NCBI GenBank assembly: GCA_018712125.1
Contig: DVHM01000098.1
Span: 1-23,789, forward strand
Origin: Pullilachnospira_A gallistercoris
Lineage (GTDB): Bacteria > Bacillota > Clostridia > Lachnospirales > Lachnospiraceae
Direction: 5' to 3'
DNA: 23,789 nucleotides
Shown here: positions 15,332-20,922 of the stretch, in pieces
How the letters are laid out: every line of letters begins with the position of its first letter
How positions within the stretch are numbered: the first letter of the stretch is position 1
Program-made: the position numbers and the translations under genes
The notes under the pieces: model-generated
The model's input: only the letters and a program-made list of their open reading frames with translations
Databases searched by the model: none
Told to the model about the DNA's origin: nothing

Positions 15332-15811
15332 ATGGATGAATGGTTATTTCTTTGGCTGGGAGTTATGGTCGTTACGATTGTCATAGAGATTATCACGGTC
15401 GGGCTCACGTCGATCTGGCTGACCGGCGGAGCGCTGGCGGCGCTGATTGTCTGCGCGCTGGGAGCGCCGTGGGGGTGGCAGGTGGCCGTGTTCTTCGCGG
15501 TTACTTTTGTGCTCATCTATTTTACCAGGCCATGGGCGCTCAAGCATATGAACAAGAAGAAGCTCAGGACGAACTACGAGGAAGTGATTGGCAGGGAAGT
15601 CCGGGTAACCCGGCGGGTAGACAACCGACAGGGAACCGGCGAGGCCATATGGAACGGCATGGAGTGGAGTGCTCGCGCGGTAAAGGAAGACGAGATTTTT
15701 GAGCCGGAGGAGATGGCCCGGGTGGCCCGGGTGGAAGGCGTGAAGCTGATGCTGGAGAAGATGGAAAAGGAAGAGCCCCAAAAGGCGGAGCCGGAACAGG
15801 AGCAGGCATGA
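15332..15811 (+). CDS. NfeD-like membrane protein
   Basis: This 159-aa protein has an N-terminal membrane segment pair (residues about 4-70: L-W-L-G-V-M-V-V-T-I-V-I-E-I, then G-G-A-L-A-A-L and WQVAVFFAVTFVLIYF). A small soluble domain follows from about 85, beginning G-R-E-V-R-V-T-R-R-V-D. This domain resembles the OB-fold NfeD C terminus with its N-x-x-G-x-G / W-x-A pattern (here TGEAIWNGMEWSARA). NfeD proteins usually partner membrane proteases or flotillin-like proteins, and none is encoded here. The acidic, Glu/Gln-rich last 20 residues have no known role. ATG 15332 follows GGGAGGAAGAGG. Its stop overlaps the start of the dehydrogenase gene by 4 bp (ATGA). Confidence 0.8.
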   Translation: MDEWLFLWLGVMVVTIVIEIITVGLTSIWLTGGALAALIVCALGAPWGWQVAVFFAVTFVLIYFTRPWALKHMNKKKLRTNYEEVIGREVRVTRRVDNRQGTGEAIWNGMEWSARAVKEDEIFEPEEMARVARVEGVKLMLEKMEKEEPQKAEPEQEQA

Positions 15812-16755
15812 AGATTGTATTTTTGGACAGAAAGACCATCGGGGACGATCTGGATCTGACAAAATTTGAAGATTTCGGCCAGGTGGTTATGTACGGGTTT
15901 TCCACGCCGGAGGAAGTGCCGGAGCGGGTGGCGGATGCGGATGTCATCATTCTCAACAAGGTTCCGGTCAACGAGCGGACCGTAGGGAATGCGCGGAATT
16001 TGAAACTGGTCTGTGTTACCGCCACGGGAACCGACAACCTGGATAAGGAGTATCTGGAGAAACGGGGGATCGCCTGGCGGAATGTGGCCGGCTACTCTAC
16101 GGATTCTGTGGCCCAGCACACGTTTGCCATGCTCTTTTATCTGTATGAGAAGCTGGCTTACTATGACGACTATGTGAAGAGTGGCCGCTATATCGGGGAT
16201 AAGACCTTTACCCATTTCGCGAAGGTATTTCGGGAACTGGCCGGCAAGAAGTGGGGCATTATCGGTCTGGGAGCCATCGGCAAGCGGGTGGCCGGCATTG
16301 CCGAGGCTTTCGGCTGTGAAGTGCAGTACTATTCCACCAGCGGGAAAAATCACTGCGCTGACTACCGGGAAGTGGATTTTGACACGCTTCTGTCCACTTC
16401 GGACGTGATTTCCATTCACGCGCCGCTGACAGAGGAGACGAGACACCTGATGGATCGGGAGGCTTTTCGCAGGATGAAGAACACGGCGGTCCTGATCAAC
16501 GTGGGTCGGGGGCCGATCATTGTGGAACAGGATCTGAGAGAAGCACTGGAACAGGGGGAGATCGCCGCGGCGGGGCTGGATGTGCTGGATGCGGAGCCCA
16601 TGCGGCCGGATCATGCCCTGAGAGACTTCTCCGACAGCACCCGGCTTCTCATCACGCCCCATATTGCATGGGCCAGTGTGGAAGCGCGGACACGTCTGAT
16701 GGACCGGATCTACGGACAGATCCGGGAATTTCTTTCCGAAAAGGATCATGTTTAA
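15808..16755 (+). CDS. D-isomer-specific 2-hydroxyacid dehydrogenase (glycerate/hydroxypyruvate type)
   Basis: This 315-aa enzyme should reduce a 2-keto acid to the D-hydroxy acid or the reverse. The Rossmann motif is I-G-L-G-A-I-G-K-R (about 152-160). The catalytic triad residues are Arg234 (N-V-G-R-G-P), Glu263 (D-A-E-P) and His285 (T-P-H-I-A-W). Strand beta-2 ends in Y-Y-S-T-S-G-K without the Asp/Glu that normally binds the NAD ribose, so NADP(H) use is possible. Hydroxypyruvate/glyoxylate reductase is the likeliest role, but substrate cannot be read from sequence. It overlaps nfeD by 4 bp and shares its promoter. The palindromic element begins 2 nt after the stop. Confidence 0.88.
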   Translation: MKIVFLDRKTIGDDLDLTKFEDFGQVVMYGFSTPEEVPERVADADVIILNKVPVNERTVGNARNLKLVCVTATGTDNLDKEYLEKRGIAWRNVAGYSTDSVAQHTFAMLFYLYEKLAYYDDYVKSGRYIGDKTFTHFAKVFRELAGKKWGIIGLGAIGKRVAGIAEAFGCEVQYYSTSGKNHCADYREVDFDTLLSTSDVISIHAPLTEETRHLMDREAFRRMKNTAVLINVGRGPIIVEQDLREALEQGEIAAAGLDVLDAEPMRPDHALRDFSDSTRLLITPHIAWASVEARTRLMDRIYGQIREFLSEKDHV

Positions 16756-16785
16756 CGTTAGCGTCGGTGTACAAGGGGCAACACG

Positions 16786-16893
16786 CCTCAAACCGTGCAA
16801 TTTCGGTCATTTGCCGCGTTATCTTCGCTCGGTGTACGTTCAGTACACCTCGTTCAGCCGCCTTGCAAATGACCGAAATTTCTACGGTTGAGG
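16786..16893. repeat. Hairpin 1 of the palindromic element
   Basis: The stem combines CCTCAAACCGT with ACGGTTGAGG (16786-16796 / 16884-16893), then the 16-bp perfect arm AATTTCGGTCATTTGC with its complement. The apical stem is GGTGTAC (16831-16837) with GTACACC (16843-16849) and loop GTTCA. It is nearly self-complementary over 108 bp, apart from an internal loop on each side of the apical stem. Confidence 0.85.
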
Positions 16894-16900
16894 TCGAAGA

Positions 16901-17008
16901 GTCGAGAAATAGACGATTTTTGCCCTTTCAAGGCATTTGATCGACGCGTACTGGACGTACGCGGAGTGAAAATAACGCGGAAAGGGCAAAAATCCGTCAT
17001 TTCTCGAC
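16901..17008. repeat. Hairpin 2 of the palindromic element
   Basis: GTCGAGAAAT...TTTTTGCCCTTT (16901-16928) pairs with 16981-17008 at 24 of 28 positions (fewer mismatches if two bulges are allowed). The apical stem is CGCGTAC (16945-16951) with GTACGCG (16957-16963) and loop TGGAC. It is 108 bp, the same length as hairpin 1, and its centre is the inverted counterpart of hairpin 1's centre. Confidence 0.85.
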
Positions 17009-17033
17009 CGTATTGTCCCTTTGTACACCGACG

Positions 17034-18005
17034 CTATTTTAACGGAAGCCCGCTATTATAGGAGCAGTCCCCGAGATCTTCCAGGAAACGTTCCCGTGCC
17101 AGAGTATCTGTCTGAGGGGAAGATGTTGGGGTCAGAGCTCTGAAATACAACTGCATACGGCGGCAGTATACGGGATCTGCCCGGTTCATCAGATCATAGA
17201 CGCTGTCCCGGGATACCTGATCGGGATTCCAGGGATTGTGCCAGGGTTTGTGGGCCAGATTGCAGGGATCCCGGTAGATGCTCAAGGTGTTGCTGGGGAT
17301 CATGGGGGAGAGCAGAGCCTGTCCGAGGATTTTCTGCTCAATCCCGCGGACCAGCGCTTTTTTGCGCCCTTTCGGGTCGTGCATCAGAGCGCTCTCCAGG
17401 TGCATGGAGTGGATAGCAAACCGTGCCTGCCACCGGGGAATCGCCTGATCGGGGAAGATCCGGGCGATGGCCCGCTGCAATAGCAGGGAAACCACATCCT
17501 GTTCCCGGCGCGACAGAGCGATGGTGTCGGCGGGGGCAAAGTCGGTGGGACGGATATTGCGGAAATGGCGGATGGCCGCCTGATCCATGGCTGTCTCCAG
17601 AAATACATGCCGGCTGAAATCGCGGATACCCTGTCCCGCCTGTTCGTGCTGCAGATGTTTGGTGCGGTAGAAGACATAGGGATGGCAGAAGGTATCCAGC
17701 GTGTAGTGGCCGATGAAACCGCAGATGTAGGCGTCAGCGATATGGCGGTCTTCTATACTGCCAAGCCCGCTGCGGGACTCCATGAGGGCGGTCAGAAAAT
17801 CCCGGGTTGACCGGGAATGTATGGTGCTGCCGATATTGCCCGAAGAGGGCAGGTAAGCGGCCAGCGAGTAGTAGAAGACGTCCGGCCCCTGCAGCCCAAG
17901 GCAAAAACTATGTATGTGGCGGCAGATCCGGTTGCGGATTCTCTGATCGCTCAGATGGGGGAGCGCACGCTCTCCGAACAGATAATGTATGGCAAATCCT
18001 GGCAT
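17034..18005 (-). CDS. Zinc-dependent phospholipase C-like protein
   Basis: This 323-aa protein belongs to the group annotated as zinc-dependent phospholipase C in Firmicutes, defined by M-P-G-F-A-I-H-Y, L-G-L-Q-G-P-D-V-F-Y-Y and G-F-I-G-H-Y-T-L-D-T-F-C-H-P-Y. Probable metal ligands are His7, Asp42, His63, His100, Asp104, His108, His133 and Glu137. No signal peptide is visible, so a cytoplasmic role is likely and true phospholipase activity is unproven. The start at 18005 is fixed by AGGAGGT on the minus strand, 6-7 nt upstream; an in-frame ATG at 18110 lacks both site and similarity. The TAG stop (17036-17034) is formed by the end of the palindromic element, so the last residues may not be ancestral. 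Confidence 0.8.
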   Translation of the reverse strand: MPGFAIHYLFGERALPHLSDQRIRNRICRHIHSFCLGLQGPDVFYYSLAAYLPSSGNIGSTIHSRSTRDFLTALMESRSGLGSIEDRHIADAYICGFIGHYTLDTFCHPYVFYRTKHLQHEQAGQGIRDFSRHVFLETAMDQAAIRHFRNIRPTDFAPADTIALSRREQDVVSLLLQRAIARIFPDQAIPRWQARFAIHSMHLESALMHDPKGRKKALVRGIEQKILGQALLSPMIPSNTLSIYRDPCNLAHKPWHNPWNPDQVSRDSVYDLMNRADPVYCRRMQLYFRALTPTSSPQTDTLARERFLEDLGDCSYNSGLPLK

Positions 18006-18041
18006 AAGATGACCTCCTGTGTGCTGTAAAATACTGATTAC

Positions 18042-18050
18042 AGTATAACA
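18042..18050 (-). promoter_or_regulatory. Extended -10 promoter of the phospholipase-like gene
   Basis: On the minus strand this reads TGTTATACT, with TATACT at 18047-18042, 36 nt before the start codon. It is identical to the extended -10 elements at 11438 and 12928. No clear -35 hexamer was found. Confidence 0.55.
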
Positions 18051-18120
18051 CGGATTCTGGAAGTTTATGTAAAGAAATGGAAAAAAATTGAAGATAACAA
18101 TGTCATGCATTTGTTGGGAG

Positions 18121-18150
18121 AATTATACAAATTTCGGAATTTGTATAATT
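18121..18150. promoter_or_regulatory. 30-bp palindrome in the divergent intergenic region
   Basis: The 13-bp arms AATTATACAAATT (18121-18133) and AATTTGTATAATT (18138-18150) are perfectly complementary around the centre TCGG. The palindrome lies about 75 bp upstream of the minus-strand -10 and about 50 bp upstream of the likely plus-strand start site. It could be the binding site of a dimeric regulator controlling both genes. A hairpin role is less likely because of its A/T content. Confidence 0.55.
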
Positions 18151-18178
18151 GAAAAATACAGAAAAATCGGATTGTATA

Positions 18179-18207
18179 TGTTCATCCAGGGGAGGATTTC
18201 ATATACT
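18179..18207 (+). promoter_or_regulatory. Possible promoter of the radical SAM gene
   Basis: TATACT at 18202-18207 with a weak TGTTCA (18179-18184, 3 of 6) 17 bp upstream would give a leader of about 35 nt before ATG 18249. Confidence 0.35.
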
Positions 18208-18248
18208 TGCATGTGTTGAGAGTTTTGTCAGCAAGGGAGGAAAACGAG

Positions 18249-19646
18249 ATGGCAAATATAGCAAAGAACATCGAGAGACAGGCATTCAGCCTGGTCATTG
18301 ACAATGTTTTGAAGAGTATGAGGAAGGATCGCGAGGCCGCTCTGCTGAAAATTGTGGATCTGGCCCAGAAATTCATGGGAAATAACTTTTCTCCGGAGGC
18401 CTACGAGGGAGCGCGGAAGATGATCAAGAATCCGGACGCGAAATGGATGCGTTATCTGGACCGTGTCATCAACGAGACCGATCCTCATGTGGCAAAGATG
18501 ACAGCACTGAATCTCGGATATCAGGCTGCATTTCAGGGAACCAAGATGATCCGGAAGAACAGGGAAGTTTACAACTGCAATATTCCCTGGCTGATCCTGA
18601 TGGATCCCACCAGCGCCTGCAACCTGCACTGTACCGGATGCTGGGCCGCGGAGTACGGACATAAACTGAATCTGACCTTTGAGGAGCTGGACAGCATTGT
18701 GACTCAGGGCAAGGAGCTTGGCATTTTCTTCTATATGATGACCGGAGGCGAACCCCTGGTAAGAAAAGCGGATATCATCAAGCTCTGTGAGAAGCATAAC
18801 GAGTGCGCATTCCACTGCTATACCAACGGTACGCTGGTGGATCAGGCGTTCTGCGATGAGATGAAGAGAGTCGGAAACCTGTCCTTGTCCATCAGCCTGG
18901 AAGGATTTGAGGATACCAACGACGCCCGCCGTGGAGAAGGCGTTTACGACAAGGTAATGAAGGCCATGGATCTGCTCCATGAGAACGGACTGATCTTCGG
19001 CAACTCCATCTGCTATACAAAGAACAATATTGATGCGGTAACCAGCGATGAGTTCTATGACATGCTGATCGAGCATGGCAGCCGTTTCGCCTGGTATTTC
19101 CATCTGATGCCTGTAGGCATGGACGCGACACCGGAACTGATGCCCACCAAGGAGCAGCGTGAGTACATGTATCACAGACTCCGTGAGGTCCGTGGATTTG
19201 AGGGCGGCAAGGAGATCTTTGTGATGGATTTCCAGAACGACGGAGAGTATGTGGGCGGATGTATCGCCGGAGGAAGAAACTACTGCCATATCAATCCCAA
19301 GGGAGATGTGGAGCCCTGCGTATTCATCCACTATTCCGGAGCAAACATCCGGGAGAAATCTCTGTTGGAGTGCCTGCAGCAGCCGCTGTTCATGGCTTAC
19401 AGAGACAATCAGCCTTTCAACGACAACATGCTGCGTCCCTGCCCGATGCTGGAGAATCCCGAGATTCTGGAGCGCATCGTGAACGAGACCGGAGCCCACT
19501 CCACCGATGTGAAGGAGGAAGAGCCGGTAGAACATCTTTGCGGCAAGTGCGTGGCGTACGCCGAGGACTGGAAGGAGACCGCAGACCGTCTGTGGAAGGA
19601 GCATCCCCGTCAGCAGAAGGGCTATGTGAACTACAAGAAAAAATAA
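18249..19646 (+). CDS. Radical SAM protein with SPASM-like C-terminal cysteine region
   Basis: This 465-aa enzyme has an unfamiliar helical N-terminal domain of about 110 residues. The radical SAM cluster motif follows, C124-x3-C128-x2-C131 (S-A-C-N-L-H-C-T-G-C-W), with the SAM-binding M-T-G-G-E-P at 164-169. The C-terminal third carries Cys338, 346, 357, 398, 431 and 434 in SPASM-like spacing, likely holding extra Fe-S clusters. The chain G-G-C-I-A-G-G-R-N-Y-C-H-I-N-P-K-G-D-V-E-P-C is typical of MoaA/NirJ-like relatives. I recall the family as widespread and strongly conserved in clostridia but cannot name its substrate. ATG 18249 follows GGGAGG. It is transcribed alone, divergent from the phospholipase-like gene. 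No precursor peptide gene is obvious beside it, so peptide maturation is not supported. Confidence 0.85.
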   Translation: MANIAKNIERQAFSLVIDNVLKSMRKDREAALLKIVDLAQKFMGNNFSPEAYEGARKMIKNPDAKWMRYLDRVINETDPHVAKMTALNLGYQAAFQGTKMIRKNREVYNCNIPWLILMDPTSACNLHCTGCWAAEYGHKLNLTFEELDSIVTQGKELGIFFYMMTGGEPLVRKADIIKLCEKHNECAFHCYTNGTLVDQAFCDEMKRVGNLSLSISLEGFEDTNDARRGEGVYDKVMKAMDLLHENGLIFGNSICYTKNNIDAVTSDEFYDMLIEHGSRFAWYFHLMPVGMDATPELMPTKEQREYMYHRLREVRGFEGGKEIFVMDFQNDGEYVGGCIAGGRNYCHINPKGDVEPCVFIHYSGANIREKSLLECLQQPLFMAYRDNQPFNDNMLRPCPMLENPEILERIVNETGAHSTDVKEEEPVEHLCGKCVAYAEDWKETADRLWKEHPRQQKGYVNYKKK

Positions 19647-19694
19647 TGGAAACAGAAGCAGGCCAAAGCAGTTTCGGCCTGAGGAAAAAGAGGG

Positions 19695-19729
19695 AAGCCT
19701 GTCGCTTGTATGAGCGCAGGCTTTCTTTT
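19695..19729 (+). terminator. Intrinsic terminator after the radical SAM gene
   Basis: AAGCCTG (19695-19701) pairs with CAGGCTT (19717-19723), with an inner GCT/AGC pairing, and is followed by TCTTTTA. A smaller hairpin, CAGGCC with GGCCTG, precedes it at about 19662-19682. Confidence 0.75.
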
Positions 19730-19848
19730 ATAGGAATTTGCCTTCCCGTAAAACCGATAAGATTTTGAAGCTGGCAGGATTCTTTTGTGAAAATGTCTGC
19801 CGACGGCATTTCTTTGGCATATATTAAATAAAAAAGAAGAGGTATGAA

Positions 19849-20316
19849 ATGCGATATGTGCTGCGACATAAGAGAAATCGGCGGAGAGTTCTTGAAAATT
19901 ATCAGAGGGAGCTGACCACGGTGGAGGTGGACGGCGATCTCTACTATGCATATATCAACGACCAGAATCAGGTGGAAGCAGGATGTGTGGAACATCCGTC
20001 CTGGCATATGATTCTGGCGGAGGGGAAAGCCCGTTCTCACTACGGCAGACTCTGTCTGGGGGAGGAGAGAGGCGCGCTTTTTCTCCTCTATGACTGTTTT
20101 GAGTCCATGCAGAATCGGTATCTGCTGGGAGTGCTGTACTTTTTTCCGACCAGACAGGAAAAAATCATCTGTACCAGTTCTCATGGAAAACTGCATTACG
20201 CGGCCTTTGGGCTGGACAAAAAGCAGTACCTGTGCGTCAGCGCCAGAGATGCCCGGGGGGAGGAAGTGATTCGTCTGTTTCGCAGAGAAAAGAGGGATTT
20301 TGTGCCGGTCCTGTGA
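19849..20316 (+). CDS. Unrecognised 155-aa protein
   Basis: I do not recognise this protein. It is soluble and basic at both ends (starts M-R-Y-V-L-R-H-K-R-N-R-R-R), and its middle is built of alternating hydrophobic strands (GDLYYAYIND, ALFLLYDCF, YLLGVLYFFP). That suggests a small all-beta or alpha/beta fold. Scattered Cys and His residues show no clear metal motif. A ribosome site AGAAGAGG precedes ATG 19849. It has good codon periodicity in this frame only. It is bounded by a terminator upstream and a probable promoter (20355-20383) downstream, so it is probably a single-gene unit. Confidence 0.6.
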   Translation: MRYVLRHKRNRRRVLENYQRELTTVEVDGDLYYAYINDQNQVEAGCVEHPSWHMILAEGKARSHYGRLCLGEERGALFLLYDCFESMQNRYLLGVLYFFPTRQEKIICTSSHGKLHYAAFGLDKKQYLCVSARDARGEEVIRLFRREKRDFVPVL

Positions 20317-20354
20317 CCGTTCGATACCAAACATGACCGTTTAATCAGAAATGC

Positions 20355-20383
20355 TGGACGCGGGGGCAAAGGCATGCTACAGT
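20355..20383 (+). promoter_or_regulatory. Possible promoter of the membrane protein / lipoprotein pair
   Basis: TGGACG (20355-20360, 4 of 6) and TACAGT (20378-20383, 4 of 6) are spaced by 17 bp, with an extended -10 TGC at 20375-20377. It is 75 nt before ATG 20459. Confidence 0.4.
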
Positions 20384-20458
20384 GAAGATAAGACAACGGC
20401 AGAATGCCTCGGGAATGACAGTGAGAGATCGGACCGGCAGGAGGGGAGGGAGGCGCCT

Positions 20459-20902
20459 ATGAGAACAGAGCAGGGAAAGCGGAAGTGGGTAAAAGCATAT
20501 TTGTATGTGAAATTCGCCGAGCTTGTGGCCTTTGCGGTGGTCGTTGTGGGCTCAGGCATTGTGACATCCATGTATATGGATCCGGCTATGTTCTGGCCGG
20601 TGCTGCGGGCTCTGCTCTGTGCCGCCTATATCTGGGAGATGATCTTTATTTTTTACCGGGTCTTTTTTCTGTATCCCGGGGAAAAACTGGCGATCCTGTG
20701 GATGGCGCTGGCAATTCTGGAAGTGCCGGGATGGTACGCTCTGTTTCGGGATCTGACCGGGATACAGTTTTTGCCGGTGGAGCCGTGGATTTACCGCTTG
20801 TGGCTGCTGGTCAGGCTGACGCCGCTGCTGGTGGTATTCTCCTTCTGTGTGGATATCAATATCATCAGCCGGTCGGAGGACAGCAAAATAGATCAGAGAT
20901 AA
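20459..20902 (+). CDS. Small integral membrane protein, four predicted helices
   Basis: I do not recognise the family. The 147-aa product from ATG 20459 starts with a basic, soluble segment (M-R-T-E-Q-G-K-R-K-W). Four hydrophobic segments follow, roughly residues 15-38, 44-70, 76-98 and 112-135, and the tail is short and polar. GGAGGGAGG lies 7 nt before the start. A longer in-frame ORF from 20351 has no ribosome site and a charged, low-hydrophobicity leader, so I did not use it. The lipoprotein gene follows after 20 nt, and the two likely share a transcript and may act together at the membrane. Confidence 0.65.
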   Translation: MRTEQGKRKWVKAYLYVKFAELVAFAVVVVGSGIVTSMYMDPAMFWPVLRALLCAAYIWEMIFIFYRVFFLYPGEKLAILWMALAILEVPGWYALFRDLTGIQFLPVEPWIYRLWLLVRLTPLLVVFSFCVDINIISRSEDSKIDQR

Positions 20903-20922
20903 TGTTTGAGGGGAGGGGCATT

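Larger units (their letters stand above)
16758..17037. mobile_element. MITE-like, doubly palindromic noncoding element
   Basis: The 280-bp element is bounded by perfect 16-bp inverted repeats, TAGCGTCGGTGTACAA at 16759-16774 and its complement at 17021-17036. Inside are two long hairpins. Hairpin 1 spans 16786-16893, with 16-bp arms at 16799-16814 and 16865-16880. Hairpin 2 spans 16901-17008, with arms 16901-16928 and 16981-17008. The inner 51 bp of hairpin 1 (16814-16864) match the reverse complement of 16930-16980 at 40 of 51 positions, without gaps. TTTAACG occurs at both outer flanks (16751-16757 and 17038-17044) and may be a target duplication. No protein is encoded. A nonautonomous transposable or structured repeat is likely. 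A bidirectional terminator role between convergent genes is also possible. Confidence 0.75.

Noticed and set aside
15808..16755. VanH-type D-lactate dehydrogenase linked to the resistance genes
   Set aside because: The operon is the D-Ser type, which needs no D-lactate. This gene is 12 kb away, and its motifs fit glycerate/hydroxypyruvate reductases better.
16668..16940. 90-aa plus-strand open frame entering the palindromic element
   Set aside because: It begins inside the dehydrogenase gene and runs through the inverted repeats. It has no ribosome site, and the element shows no coding pattern in any frame.
16758..17037. CRISPR array or tandem repeat
   Set aside because: The repeats are inverted, not direct, and there are no regularly spaced unique spacers.
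18228..19604. 458-aa minus-strand open frame opposite the radical SAM gene
   Set aside because: The plus frame contains conserved cluster motifs and a good start; the antisense frame has no recognisable domain.
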